DNA of 64,000 nucleotides, taken from assembly GCF_024704725.1 (NCBI RefSeq), contig NZ_JALIQS010000001.1, positions 620,001 through 684,000 of the forward strand, written 5' to 3'. Below, piece by piece: positions 28,729-38,260 of the stretch. Position numbers and translations under genes: made by a program. The DNA is from Shinella sp. CPCC 101442 (GTDB lineage Bacteria; Pseudomonadota; Alphaproteobacteria; Rhizobiales; Rhizobiaceae). Each line of letters begins with the position of its first letter. The first letter of the stretch is position 1. A model generated the notes under the pieces. The model worked only from the letters and a program-made list of their open reading frames with translations, had not been told where the DNA came from and did not search any database.

Positions 28729-29721
28729 TCAGTTTCGATTGGCTGGATCACGCCACTGCGCGACGAGATCGACGGCGAGGGTCGTGGTGATGAAGGCGGA
28801 GGCGGCGAAGATGGTCGTACCGATGACGACAGGGAAATCCCCCTCCAGCGCGGCGGCGATCGCCATGCGGCCGACCCCGTCCAGCCCGAAGATCGTCTCC
28901 GTCACGATTGCCCCGCCCATGATGGCTGCAAGCTCCAGCCCGCCGAGCGTCAGTATCGGATTCAACGCCGATTTCAGGGCATGGGAGAAGTAGACCCGGC
29001 CTTCGGGTACGCCCTTGGCGCGTGCCGTGCGGATGAAATCGTGCCCCAACACGTCGAGCATGCTGGCCCTGACCATGCGCTGAAATAGGCCGATTTCGGC
29101 AATCGCGAGCGTCGCCCAAGGAAGCGCTAGATGTCGGGCCCATTGCAGCGGGTCCTCGCTCAAGGGGACATAGCCGCTGCTCGGGAACCAGTGGATGCCC
29201 TGGTTCGAAAGCTGGAAGAACAGGAAATAGGAAATGAGGATTCCACTCAGGAAAGTGGGAACCGAGAGGCCGACATAGGCGAAGAAGGCGAGCACATGAT
29301 CGATGAGCCGCCCTTGCCAGCGCGCTGCGGCAACGCCGGAAAAGATGGCAATCGTCATCCAGATCACCAGGGCGCCGATTGCCAGCGAAAGGGTCACTGG
29401 AGCCTTCGCCAGAATGAGATCCGTAACCGGCGCCTGCTTGCGGAAGGAATATCCAAGAGCTGGCGGCCAATGCATCAATCCCATCGGCGCGCCCTGGATA
29501 TCCGGACCGCGGAACAGGTAGTACCACAGCTGCAAATACCAGGGGTCATCGAGGCGAAGCGCGCGCGCAACGGCATCGATCGACTCCTGTGTCGCATTGC
29601 GCGGTGCGAGCATCGCCGCGGGGTTGCGATAGGCGATCCGGGTGATGAAGAACGACAGGATGAGAACGATCACCAGCGTCGAGATCGAGCGCAAGACAAC
29701 GGAGGAAAACTGTTTCACCAT
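28729..29721 (-). CDS. Dipeptide-type ABC permease, DppB family
   Basis: A 330-residue permease with an N-terminal membrane anchor (STLVIVLILSFFITRIAY), a long first periplasmic loop with a WYLQLWYYLFRG segment, and the coupling loop GHDFIRTARAKGVPEGRVYF. It lies four bases after the DppC-type stop and is the last transporter gene of the 34050-28729 operon. A 128-base gap without a gene separates it from the flavoenzymes. Confidence 0.92.
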   Translation of the reverse strand: MVKQFSSVVLRSISTLVIVLILSFFITRIAYRNPAAMLAPRNATQESIDAVARALRLDDPWYLQLWYYLFRGPDIQGAPMGLMHWPPALGYSFRKQAPVTDLILAKAPVTLSLAIGALVIWMTIAIFSGVAAARWQGRLIDHVLAFFAYVGLSVPTFLSGILISYFLFFQLSNQGIHWFPSSGYVPLSEDPLQWARHLALPWATLAIAEIGLFQRMVRASMLDVLGHDFIRTARAKGVPEGRVYFSHALKSALNPILTLGGLELAAIMGGAIVTETIFGLDGVGRMAIAAALEGDFPVVIGTTIFAASAFITTTLAVDLVAQWRDPANRN

Positions 29722-29725
29722 GATC

Positions 29726-30676
29726 TCAGGCCCGTCTGCGATTTGGGTCGAGCACGTTTCTCAAGCCTGCACTCAACGTATTGAAGCCTACGACCGTCAG
29801 GAACAAGGCGAGCCCGGGGCCGGCCAGAAACCACGGCTGCTCCTGATAGAGAGAGGTCCGCTGCGCTTCGGCGATCATGTTGCCCCAGCTTGGCATCGGC
29901 GCCTGAATGCCGACGCCCAGGAAGGAAAGCGTCGCTTCCGCGACGATATTGGCGGGCAGCTGCACGGCCCAATAGACAAAAACCGTCGGCAGGATGTTCG
30001 GAAGAATGTCGAACCAGATGATCCGCGCCCATGACGCGCCGATGGTGCGCGAAGCCTCCACCATCGGGCTGGTGCGCAATTCGAGAACGAGCCCGCGCGC
30101 AAGGCGCGCGAAATAGGCCCAGGAAAACAGGGCGATGATGGTGATGACCACGACCATGGGCGGCACGATCGGCTGGCCGGTGCCGCCGCGATTGAGCGCC
30201 AGAAGGCTGAGCGCCGTCACGACGAAGGGAAAAGACAGGGCAACGTCGATCGCCTGTGAGATGATGCGATCCGTCCGGCCAGCAAAAAAGCCGCTGACCA
30301 GACCGATGGCCGTACCGATGATCATCGCGATCGTTGTTGCGGGTACGCCGACGAGCAGCGAAACCTGCGCGCCATAGAGCGTTCTGACAAGAACGTCGCG
30401 GCCGTTGCCATCCGCGCCCAGCGGGAACTCTAGCGTCGGACCGATTGGCAAGCCCATTTCGTCAAGCGCGGTCCCCTCGAACTGCTCCATGGGGCCGTGC
30501 CCCAAGAGATGGCTCACCACCGGCGCTGACAGGGCCGCCAACAGCACGATACCGACAATGACGGCCCCCGTGCGCACTGCTCTCTCGCGCCAAAGGCGCT
30601 TCAGAAGCAGAATGCCCGGTGACGGCGATGCTCTGGGAACTATCAGCGCGACCGGCGAGTGAATGGTGTCAGCCAT
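29726..30676 (-). CDS. Dipeptide-type ABC permease, DppC family
   Basis: A 316-residue permease with the anchor VRTGAVIVGIVLLAALSAPV, the periplasmic LGADGNGRDVLVRTLYGAQV segment and the coupling loop RTSPMVEASRTIGASWARII. ATG 30676 has GAGG nine bases upstream; an ATG three codons earlier has that site too close. It overlaps the ATPase gene end by eight bases. Confidence 0.9.
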   Translation of the reverse strand: MADTIHSPVALIVPRASPSPGILLLKRLWRERAVRTGAVIVGIVLLAALSAPVVSHLLGHGPMEQFEGTALDEMGLPIGPTLEFPLGADGNGRDVLVRTLYGAQVSLLVGVPATTIAMIIGTAIGLVSGFFAGRTDRIISQAIDVALSFPFVVTALSLLALNRGGTGQPIVPPMVVVITIIALFSWAYFARLARGLVLELRTSPMVEASRTIGASWARIIWFDILPNILPTVFVYWAVQLPANIVAEATLSFLGVGIQAPMPSWGNMIAEAQRTSLYQEQPWFLAGPGLALFLTVVGFNTLSAGLRNVLDPNRRRA

Positions 30677-32276
30677 AGATGACATCCTCAAGTTCCGCCT
30701 CTGCGGGCGGACGTTTACGTCCTGGAATGGATGCGAGCAGCCGCCGGGTGTAGGCATGCGCGGGGCGCTCGAAGACCTGTTGTGTTTGGCCGACCTCGAC
30801 GATCTGTCCCTTTTCCAGCACGATCACCCGGTCGCACAGCTCGCCGATGACGCCGAGATCGTGCGAAATGAACAGAAACGATACGCCGAGCTTGTCGCGA
30901 AGACGGGCGAGCAGCCTGATGACCTTCGCTTGGGTGGTGATGTCGAGGGCGGAAACCGGTTCGTCGGCAACGATCAGCGAAGGGCGAAGCGCGATCGCCC
31001 GCGCGATGGCGACACGCTGCCGTTGACCGCCGGACAATTGCGACGGCAAGCGTTCCAGGACGTCATGCGACAACTCCACGTCGGTGACGAGTTGTTTCAC
31101 TTTCTCGCGCAGCTCCGCCTTGTCGACCGTGCCGTGAATGACGAAAGGGTCCGCGAGGATGGCCTCGATCCGCCGTCTCGGATTGAGGCTGGCATAGGGA
31201 TCCTGAAAGACCACCTGGATCGATCTGCGAAGGTCGCCCGGCAGCACGCCACCGGAACCGGGTTGGGAATAATCCCTTCCCTTCAGGCTGATGCGCCCCG
31301 CGTTCGGCCGGTCCAGACCGGCGATCAACCGCCCTATGGTGGATTTCCCCGAACCGGATTCGCCGACGAGACCGAGGATTTCTGCTTCTCCAATGGTGAA
31401 GGAGACGTCATCGAGTACGGGGCGCGATGCGAAGGAACGGGCGACGGCCTGCACGTCGAGCAGAGGGCGCGTAGCCTGTCGATCTCTTTGCACGGCATAA
31501 GATTTGGGACCGCCGAGGCGCGCTGCGCCGAGCAGTTCCCGGGTATAGTCCTGACGCGGCCGGAGATAGATGTCATCCGCGGGCGCTTGTTCGACGACGA
31601 GACCATCGCGCATGACGACCACATCGTCGGCAATGTCGGACACGACGGCGAGATCGTGGCTCACGAAAATCAAAGCCGTTCCATGCTCTTCCTGCAGGCG
31701 CTTGAGAAGATCGAGGATTGCCGCCTGGACGGTGACATCAAGGGCAGTCGTCGGCTCGTCTGCTATGATCAGTCCCGGATCGAGCGCGATGGCGATGGCA
31801 ATCATCACCCGCTGGCGCATACCGCCCGAGAGGTGGCGCGGATAATCGGAGAACCGGGCCTGCGGGTCGGCGATACCGACATCGTCAAGCAGAGCCAGCA
31901 CGCGCTCGTGCTTTTGCCGTCGTGTTATTCTCTGATGGACCGAGATCGCCTCACCGATCTGATCACCGATGGTCTTCAGGGGATGGAGGTTGCTGAGCGG
32001 GTCCTGAAAGACGAACCCGATCTGCGGGCCGCGAAGCCTGCGCAGATCCCTGTCGGGCAGGCCAAGTATTTCTTGGCCACGGTGCAGAACGTTGCCCTCC
32101 ACCGAGGCGGAACCGGGCAGAAGCCCGGTTGCACCCAGAAGGCTTGCGCTCTTTCCCGATCCCGACTCGCCGACAATGGCAAGTGTCCTGCCGGATTCGA
32201 CGCCGAAGGAAACGCCCCTCACCGCCTGGACACCGCCAAATCGAACGCGCAGATGATCTACGGAGAAGACGGACAT
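30669..32276 (-). CDS. Dipeptide-type ABC importer, fused double ATP-binding protein
   Basis: 535 residues with two ABC ATPase domains. The first has Walker A GESGSGKSASLL and LSGGMRQRVMIAIAI. The second, from about residue 280, has GESGSGKSTIGRL, LSGGQRQRVAIARAI and Walker B IVADEPVSALDIT. It follows the binding-protein gene by four bases and energises the 28729-30676 permeases. Confidence 0.93.
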   Translation of the reverse strand: MSVFSVDHLRVRFGGVQAVRGVSFGVESGRTLAIVGESGSGKSASLLGATGLLPGSASVEGNVLHRGQEILGLPDRDLRRLRGPQIGFVFQDPLSNLHPLKTIGDQIGEAISVHQRITRRQKHERVLALLDDVGIADPQARFSDYPRHLSGGMRQRVMIAIAIALDPGLIIADEPTTALDVTVQAAILDLLKRLQEEHGTALIFVSHDLAVVSDIADDVVVMRDGLVVEQAPADDIYLRPRQDYTRELLGAARLGGPKSYAVQRDRQATRPLLDVQAVARSFASRPVLDDVSFTIGEAEILGLVGESGSGKSTIGRLIAGLDRPNAGRISLKGRDYSQPGSGGVLPGDLRRSIQVVFQDPYASLNPRRRIEAILADPFVIHGTVDKAELREKVKQLVTDVELSHDVLERLPSQLSGGQRQRVAIARAIALRPSLIVADEPVSALDITTQAKVIRLLARLRDKLGVSFLFISHDLGVIGELCDRVIVLEKGQIVEVGQTQQVFERPAHAYTRRLLASIPGRKRPPAEAELEDVIYG

Positions 32277-32280
32277 TCCG

Positions 32281-34050
32281 CTATGAACCCGAGTTCTTCA
32301 GCGCGATGTTGGTGATGTCAGCCTGCACCGCGAGCGAAGACCATACCCAATGGCTGATGCGATCCGAGGTGATGGCGATCTTGCGCTTTTCGAAGAGCGG
32401 GATCCAAGGCAAGTCCGTCGAGACGATCTTGTCGGCCTTCGTCCAAAGGGGCGTGGGATTGTCCGAAGGATAGGCTTCCGCCGCAAGCTTGTTCAGTTCG
32501 GGATTGCTGTAGCAAATCGCATAGACGTTTCCGGGGCCGCAAGGCGACGCATCCGAGTTGAGCCAGCCGCCGAGCAGCATTCGCGTGCTCGGGCCCTGCC
32601 AATCCGGCGAGAAGGTCGCGTTCAGGAAGATATCCCAGCGCGATTTGGGATCTTGAACATAGGCTCGCCATTCGCTGGCGGGCGCCGGGATCAAGTTCAG
32701 CGTGATACCGGCAGCCGCGAGGTCCTCCTTGAGCGTTACGGCGATCGTTTCGTTTTGGGCGTTGGTACGATAGAGTGCATCGAGCGTGATGCCGTCGGGA
32801 TAACCAGCCTTCGCCAGGAGTTCCCTGGCTTTTTCCGGGTTCCCCTTGTTGCCTTCAGTCGGATAGGGATCGAACTGCTCGTAGCCCGAAATCGTCGAGG
32901 TGATGATCTGCGACAGGGGCACGGCGGCAATAGACCCGCCGAGCGTTTGCACCAGATGGGCGCGATTGACTGCGTAGGACAAGGCTTGACGCACTTCGGG
33001 CTTGCGCAGCGCCTCGATCCCTTCACTCGTCGCACTTTTCTGCGCATTTATGGTGATGAAGTTGGCCGAGCCGCTGTTGGTCGCGTGCAGATAGGGGCTG
33101 TCCTTCGACACATACTGCCGGATGGTGCCGCGTGGCGGCGTGTCGAGATAGAGCGACAGATCTGCCTCGCCAGCCTGAATCTTCTGAACGACCGCGTCTT
33201 CGCTGTTGGCGGTGAAGTCGACATGAATCTCGTCGACATAGGCCTTGCGGGCTTCGTCCGACTCCGCTTTGAAATTCTTGGCCTTCTTGAGAACCAGCTT
33301 TTGCCCCTGGTCGTAGGAGACGACATAATACGGTCCGCTAGAAGGAAGGTTCTTGCGGGATTCCAGCGAGTCCGGGAAGTATTTCGATGCGATTTCGGAA
33401 GCGACCGGCGATACGAAATTCATCGAGAGAATATTGAGGAAGTCGTAGTTCTTGGTGTCGGAATGGATCACCAAAGTCTTGTCATCCGGAGCAGACACAC
33501 CGGAAATTTCGTGGCTATCGATGAAGGCCTTGCTCGCCGCCAGATCGCCGGTCGGCACTTTCGAAAACTCCTTGCAGTAGTCGACGAAGCCCGAAAACAC
33601 GAGGTTGAAATAGTTGATGGCCGCGACCTGCTTGTTGGGGTCGCAGAAGCGCTTGATGCCGTAGACGAAATCGCCGGCGACGATCTTGCGTTCGGTCGAG
33701 CCCGAGAAGAAAATATCGTCCTTCAAGTGGAAGGTGTACGTCTTGCCGTCCGGGCTGACATCCCAGGACTTGGCGAGATCGGGCACCAACGTCGTGTCCT
33801 CCTTGAGACCGACCGGGGAACCCGGATAGGTGACGAGCTGGCGTGTCGTCGCGCGCAGGATCTCCCAGGACTCGACGCTGTAACCGGTCAGCGGATCGAA
33901 GGCGTCGAGATCGGCTTCAAGCGAGGCGATGCGCAGCGTACCACCGAACTTCGGCTCATCGGCGAGTGCCGGGGCGCACAGGGCGGTGTAAGCGGCAAGA
34001 AGCGGAACGGCGGCCCGCTTGGCGGAGCGCAAAAGAACGTTAGCATGCAT
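32281..34050 (-). CDS. Periplasmic binding protein, DppA/OppA family
   Basis: A 589-residue family 5 binding protein with a Sec signal peptide (AAVPLLAAYTALCAPALA, cleavage after ALA). The mature start is KFGGTLRIASLEADLDAFDP, followed by LKDDIFFSGSTERKIVAGD. ATG 34050 has GAGG 11-15 bases upstream; an in-frame start at 34083 would add residues before the signal and is less likely. It is the first gene of its importer operon, divergent from the SsuD-like monooxygenase. No hairpin follows, as the ATPase gene begins four bases later. Confidence 0.9.
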   Translation of the reverse strand: MHANVLLRSAKRAAVPLLAAYTALCAPALADEPKFGGTLRIASLEADLDAFDPLTGYSVESWEILRATTRQLVTYPGSPVGLKEDTTLVPDLAKSWDVSPDGKTYTFHLKDDIFFSGSTERKIVAGDFVYGIKRFCDPNKQVAAINYFNLVFSGFVDYCKEFSKVPTGDLAASKAFIDSHEISGVSAPDDKTLVIHSDTKNYDFLNILSMNFVSPVASEIASKYFPDSLESRKNLPSSGPYYVVSYDQGQKLVLKKAKNFKAESDEARKAYVDEIHVDFTANSEDAVVQKIQAGEADLSLYLDTPPRGTIRQYVSKDSPYLHATNSGSANFITINAQKSATSEGIEALRKPEVRQALSYAVNRAHLVQTLGGSIAAVPLSQIITSTISGYEQFDPYPTEGNKGNPEKARELLAKAGYPDGITLDALYRTNAQNETIAVTLKEDLAAAGITLNLIPAPASEWRAYVQDPKSRWDIFLNATFSPDWQGPSTRMLLGGWLNSDASPCGPGNVYAICYSNPELNKLAAEAYPSDNPTPLWTKADKIVSTDLPWIPLFEKRKIAITSDRISHWVWSSLAVQADITNIALKNSGS

Positions 34051-34490
34051 GGGGTGGATCGCCTCGGTTTGAATTGAATACATTATTTCTATAGTTTTTA
34101 TGCATTATTGAAACGAAGCGACGTTCCAATTTCAGCCCCCGCCGGAAAAATAAGATGCAGATAAGCGGGTTTCGCCAGAAAATCAGTGTCGCGTCGAAGC
34201 GTTTCGTTCTGTCCACGCGACACCGCCCGCACCGATGACGGCCAACGTTGCCCAAACCGTTGCCACCGTCTCTACCGCGAAAATTGGGAACGATTTTCCC
34301 TCAGGTGGCCGTATTTAGAACAGATTGCCCACGCCAAGCGTCAAATCCCGTAGCATAAATCTATAAAATTTATAGACTATAGGCTGCCCCCAATGGCTTC
34401 GAGCGAGCATCAAAACCATCCTCCCTTGCTAATTTTAAACGCTTTGCCCGGCCGAGCGCGCTCGCTCTGCGCTCGTGGGGAGCGTTCGGC
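34051..34490. other. 440-base divergent intergenic region
   Basis: The gap separates the binding-protein gene (-) and the SsuD-like gene (+). It is AT-rich at both ends, with a degenerate TCTAT-N7-ATGCA element at 34088-34104 about 38 bases before the minus-strand ATG and the perfect palindrome at 34360-34376 before the plus-strand gene. No convincing coding frame was found. Confidence 0.6.
34360..34376. promoter_or_regulatory. Palindromic operator TCTAT-N7-ATAGA, copy 2
   Basis: TCTATAAA-A-TTTATAGA is a perfect 8-bp inverted repeat. Its outer arms and seven-base spacing equal those at 24908-24924. It is 114 bases upstream of the SsuD-like gene and about 310 bases from the divergent binding-protein gene. 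It overlaps a TATAGACTATAGG stretch that may hold a -10 box. Confidence 0.65.
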
Positions 34491-35636
34491 ATGAGCGGCA
34501 ATATCCATCTTCACTGGTATCTACCGACGAATGGCGACAGCCGGGGCCTGACGGGCTCGGGAAACGATAGTCACGTTGTCGAGGTTTCCGGCGGCTTCCG
34601 TGCACCGACACTTTCATATCTTGGAGAAGTCGCACGCGCCGCCGAACAACAGCATTTCCATGCGGTTTTGACCCCGACCGGCACATGGTGTGAAGACGCC
34701 TGGATCACCACCGCGGCCCTCGCCCGGGAAACAAGCCGACTGAAATTCCTCGTCGCGTTCAGACCCGGGCTCATATCGCCGACGCTCGTTGCCCATCAGG
34801 CGGCAACCTTCCAGAGAATGACCGGCGGGCGGCTGCTTCTCAATGTCGTTACAGGCGGCGATCGTTTCGAACAGGCACGCTTTGGCGATCATCTCGACCA
34901 TGACGCACGCTATGAACGGACGGAGGAATTCCTTTCTGTCGTGCGTGGGGTGACGTCCGCACCAGCGGAGCGACCCTTCTCCTTCACGGGAAAGCATTAC
35001 GACATCCGGGAAGCGCGCATCGATCCTGCGCCCTACGGCCTCCCTCAGATCTTCTTCGGCGGCGCCAGCCCGGCCGCTCTGGACGTGGCAACCGCACAGG
35101 CCGACGTCTATCTGGTTTGGGGGCGCCCGCCGGAACTCGAGGCGGAAAACATCGCGCAGCTGAAAGCGCGTGCTGCCGCAAAAGGCCGCTCGTTGCGCTT
35201 CGGCGTGCGCCTGCATGTCATTTCACGCGATACGGAAGACGAAGCCTGGGCCGTGGCCGACAAGCTGCTGACATGGCTCTCGCCGGATCGTGTCCGAAAG
35301 GCGCGCGACCTGCTCGCCAAATCCGAATCCGTAGCCCAGAGCCAGATGTCGGCGCTGCACACGCATAGGGAAGGCCTGCCGGCTTCAGCGCGCGAACTGG
35401 AAATCTACCCTGGCCTCTGGTCGGGCTATGGGCTCGTGCGCGGCGGAGCGGGCACGGCCCTCGTCGGCAGCCATGCGCAGGTCGCCGACCTGATCGAAGC
35501 CTATCACGACGTCGGTTTCGATCACTTCATCCTCTCAGGCCAGCCTCATCTTGAAGAAGCCTGGCATTTCGGCGAGGGCGCCGCTGCCCTTCTCAAGGCG
35601 CGGGGCCGTCTCGCTCCGTTAACACCGCAGTCATAA
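34491..35636 (+). CDS. SsuD-like FMN-dependent alkanesulfonate monooxygenase
   Basis: A 381-residue luciferase-fold monooxygenase close to SsuD, which releases sulfite from alkanesulfonates using FMNH2 and O2. Family markers are HWYLPTNGDSRGL near the start, HFHAVLTPTGTWCEDAWITT, SRLKFLVAFRPGLISPTLVA and RLLLNVVTGGDRFEQARFGD. Later comes FFGGASPAALDVATAQADVYL. No SsuE reductase gene is in view. It is followed after 10 bases by an acetyltransferase. Confidence 0.9.
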   Translation: MSGNIHLHWYLPTNGDSRGLTGSGNDSHVVEVSGGFRAPTLSYLGEVARAAEQQHFHAVLTPTGTWCEDAWITTAALARETSRLKFLVAFRPGLISPTLVAHQAATFQRMTGGRLLLNVVTGGDRFEQARFGDHLDHDARYERTEEFLSVVRGVTSAPAERPFSFTGKHYDIREARIDPAPYGLPQIFFGGASPAALDVATAQADVYLVWGRPPELEAENIAQLKARAAAKGRSLRFGVRLHVISRDTEDEAWAVADKLLTWLSPDRVRKARDLLAKSESVAQSQMSALHTHREGLPASARELEIYPGLWSGYGLVRGGAGTALVGSHAQVADLIEAYHDVGFDHFILSGQPHLEEAWHFGEGAAALLKARGRLAPLTPQS

Positions 35637-35646
35637 GGAGAGGCAC

Positions 35647-36897
35647 ATGCCATCGCTCTCGATAGTCTCATCTTCGGGCAGCCCAAGCCTGGATATCCGA
35701 TCGCTGAATGGTAACGAGGACCGCCGGAAGGCCTTTGCGGTCTTTCGGCAGGCATTGCTGGGAATCGGAGATTTCGGCCGTACAAATCCAGAAACCGAAA
35801 CGCGGTTTCTCGCTGAAGGCCAATCGCTTGGAGGCTTCGAGGGAGATATCCTGCGGGGCGTCGTGAACGGCTATGATTCGTCGATCACCCTCCCCGGTGG
35901 CAGGCATGTGCGCCACCTGGCGGTTACGCATGTCGGTGTGTCTCCGGATGCGACGCGTCGGGGCATCGCCCGCCAGCTCATTGTCGAGCAGCTTCGGCGC
36001 GCCCGCGCGGAAGGCTATGTCGTCGCAGGTCTGCGGGCGTCCGATACTGGAATTTACGGGCGATACGGGTATGGGATCGCGTCATGGTCGGTTCGACATG
36101 ACCTCGACCTCACCCACGCCCAACTTGTCGCTGCCACGCCACGCGAAGAGCTTCGCATTGTCGATGCGCGCGACAGTTTTCCCCTGTTTCGACAGATTGT
36201 CGATTCCGATCCGACGCCGCGCGCGACGACCCTGTCGCGCTGGGATGGCTGGTGGGCCATGCAGGAGTATCGCACGACCCACGGCACGACACCCCACCAC
36301 GCTGTCGTCTTCGGCTCCGAAGGCAACGAGCGCGGCTACCTGCGCTTCCATATCGAATCCTCTGACAACTGGTTCACATCATCGCAACGGACGGTGATCG
36401 TCGATGATCTCATCGCCCATGACGATGAGGCGTGGCGAGGCCTGATCGGCCATCTCTTCACGCAGGATATCCTGCATCGCGCGATTTTCCCGTCCCGACC
36501 GGTCGATGACCCGTTGCCCCTGCTTTTGCGCAATCCTCGGACATTGGAAATCTCCGGTCAGCGTGACGAAAGCTGGATACGCCCCCTCAACCTCGCGGCT
36601 TTGCTCTCCGCCCGCCGCCTTGGCGGGACGCGGCAGGTAACGCTCGCCGTCGAAGACGATCTGTTCCCCGACAATGGCGGTCTCTGGTCTCTCGGCCCGG
36701 AGGGTGCGGCACGCAGCACCGAAAGGCCGGAGGCCCGGATCGCAATCGCGGAATTGGCCGCCCTGATATTCGGCGCACACCAAGCGTCGTCTCTCGCAGC
36801 GTCGGGCCGTCTTTGGACGGCTTCCGGCGAGGTTGCGGAGGAACTGGATCTGATCTTCGCCTCCAGCCGCCGCCCCCACTCTGGCATATCATTCTGA
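35647..36897 (+). CDS. Eis-like GNAT acetyltransferase
   Basis: A 416-residue protein with the three-part build of the Eis family: an N-terminal GNAT domain (about 15-150), a second GNAT-like domain, and a C-terminal SCP2-like domain. The acetyl-CoA loop is VGVSPDATRRGIARQLIVEQ, followed by GIYGRYGYGIAS, which closes the first domain. AGGAG lies before ATG 35647. Eis proteins acetylate amines, often with broad specificity. Coupled to a monooxygenase it may N-acetylate a sulfur-containing amino compound before oxidation (inference). Confidence 0.85.
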   Translation: MPSLSIVSSSGSPSLDIRSLNGNEDRRKAFAVFRQALLGIGDFGRTNPETETRFLAEGQSLGGFEGDILRGVVNGYDSSITLPGGRHVRHLAVTHVGVSPDATRRGIARQLIVEQLRRARAEGYVVAGLRASDTGIYGRYGYGIASWSVRHDLDLTHAQLVAATPREELRIVDARDSFPLFRQIVDSDPTPRATTLSRWDGWWAMQEYRTTHGTTPHHAVVFGSEGNERGYLRFHIESSDNWFTSSQRTVIVDDLIAHDDEAWRGLIGHLFTQDILHRAIFPSRPVDDPLPLLLRNPRTLEISGQRDESWIRPLNLAALLSARRLGGTRQVTLAVEDDLFPDNGGLWSLGPEGAARSTERPEARIAIAELAALIFGAHQASSLAASGRLWTASGEVAEELDLIFASSRRPHSGISF

Positions 36898-36960
36898 AGG
36901 CGTTGTAGCCGGCCGGTCAACTGACGCAGCAAAGCACGTGCGAGCACAGCGGGACTGTAA

Positions 36961-36994
36961 CGACGAAAGGCACCCCTACGGGCGCCTTTCGTCG
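36961..36994. terminator. Hairpin between convergent genes
   Basis: CGACGAAAGGC and GCCTTTCGTCG form a perfect 11-bp stem with a 12-base loop that can pair further. It lies between the acetyltransferase stop and the convergent alcohol dehydrogenase stop. No strong T-run on either side, so termination would be weak or factor-assisted. Confidence 0.55.
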
Positions 36995-37080
36995 CCCACG
37001 CTTTGTTAGGCAAAGCGGTCAAATAGCCTGCGCCTTGGAGAACATGCCGACGCGCATTTGCTGCGTGCGAGAGGATACAA

Positions 37081-38244
37081 TCACAGCGCTTCGGACAGAA
37101 GCTGCCGGACGTTTCTCTCGTCCAGCTTGACGGGATTGCCGCCAGCGCAGGGGTCGAGCAGGCTCATCTCCGCAACCTTCTCGACATCGACATTTGTCAC
37201 GCCCATTCCGGAAAGCTTTTCGGGGATAGAGAGATCGCGGCGAAGGTCGATGATCCAGTCCACGACCCCTTGTGCATCCTTGCGCGGTAGGTCGATGACA
37301 CGGGCCAGCAATTCCAGCTTGTCCGCGATGACCGGCGCGTTGAACTCGACGACGTAGGGCATGAGCACAGCGTTCAGAAGACCATGATGGGCATCGTGGA
37401 GCGCGCCGAGCGGATGGGCAAGCGCGTGGATGGCGCCCAGTCCCTTCTGCAGGGCAACGCAGCCCATTCCCGAGGCGATCAGCATCTGGCCGCGCGCTTC
37501 GAGATTGCCGCCGTCGTGGGTGGCGATCGGCAGCCATTTGTGGATCAGCCGCAGCGCATTGAGCGCGATACCCTCCGCCATCGGATGGAAGGATGGGGCG
37601 CTCAGCGCCTCCAGCGCATGCGACAGCGCATCCATGCCTGTGGCGGCGGTGATATGTGCCGGCAGGCCGGTGGTGAGCTCTGGATCCATGATCACGATAT
37701 CAGGCATCATGCACGGATGAAAAACGATGACTTTGCGCTTTTCGATTTCATGCGTGATCACCGAGGAGCGCCCGAGTTCGGAGCCGGTGCCAGCCGTGGT
37801 GGGGACGGCGATGACCGGCACGAGGCCGATGGTATTGGCGCGCGTCCAGTTGTCGCCGATATCCTCCAGCTCCCACATGGGGATCGTCTGGCGTGCCATG
37901 AAGGCGATCGCTTTCGCCGCATCCAGCGCGCTGCCCCCGCCGATCGCCACGACCAGATCGTGGTTTCCGGCGTGGAATGCATCGACGCCATCGGCGACGT
38001 TGCCGCCGGTGGGATTGGGTTTCACGCTCGAATACAGGCCGGCTGCGAGGCCCGCGCGCTTCAGCGCTTCAAGCGTGCGCTGCACCGGATAGAGATCCTT
38101 CAACCCCGCATCGGTGACGACGAGCGGGCGGCTGGCGCCGAGCTCCCGCACCATGTCGCCGATACCGGCAATGCGGCCATTGCCGAAGCGCACGGCGGTA
38201 GGGAAGCTCCAGTTGCTGGTGACGGCAGGCGTGTCGATGGGCAT
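37081..38244 (-). CDS. Iron-containing alcohol dehydrogenase (group III)
   Basis: A 387-residue Fe-dependent NAD(P)H alcohol dehydrogenase. The cofactor stretch IGGGSALDAAKAIAFMA is near residue 95-115. The metal ligands are in GMDALSHALEALSAP and in ALAHPLGALHDAHHGLLNAVL-like helices, with the Asp-His-His-His pattern. It is the last gene of the operon with a polyamine-type importer and a glutamine-synthetase-like ligase. It could oxidise the hydroxyl of a gamma-glutamylated amino alcohol, or reduce an aldehyde. Confidence 0.9.
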   Translation of the reverse strand: MPIDTPAVTSNWSFPTAVRFGNGRIAGIGDMVRELGASRPLVVTDAGLKDLYPVQRTLEALKRAGLAAGLYSSVKPNPTGGNVADGVDAFHAGNHDLVVAIGGGSALDAAKAIAFMARQTIPMWELEDIGDNWTRANTIGLVPVIAVPTTAGTGSELGRSSVITHEIEKRKVIVFHPCMMPDIVIMDPELTTGLPAHITAATGMDALSHALEALSAPSFHPMAEGIALNALRLIHKWLPIATHDGGNLEARGQMLIASGMGCVALQKGLGAIHALAHPLGALHDAHHGLLNAVLMPYVVEFNAPVIADKLELLARVIDLPRKDAQGVVDWIIDLRRDLSIPEKLSGMGVTNVDVEKVAEMSLLDPCAGGNPVKLDERNVRQLLSEAL

Positions 38245-38260
38245 GGTGCGGACCTTGCTG

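Noticed and set aside
34040-34255. 71-residue frame on the minus strand before the binding-protein gene
   Set aside because: It overlaps the signal-peptide region, is Arg-rich, and has no ribosome site or family resemblance.
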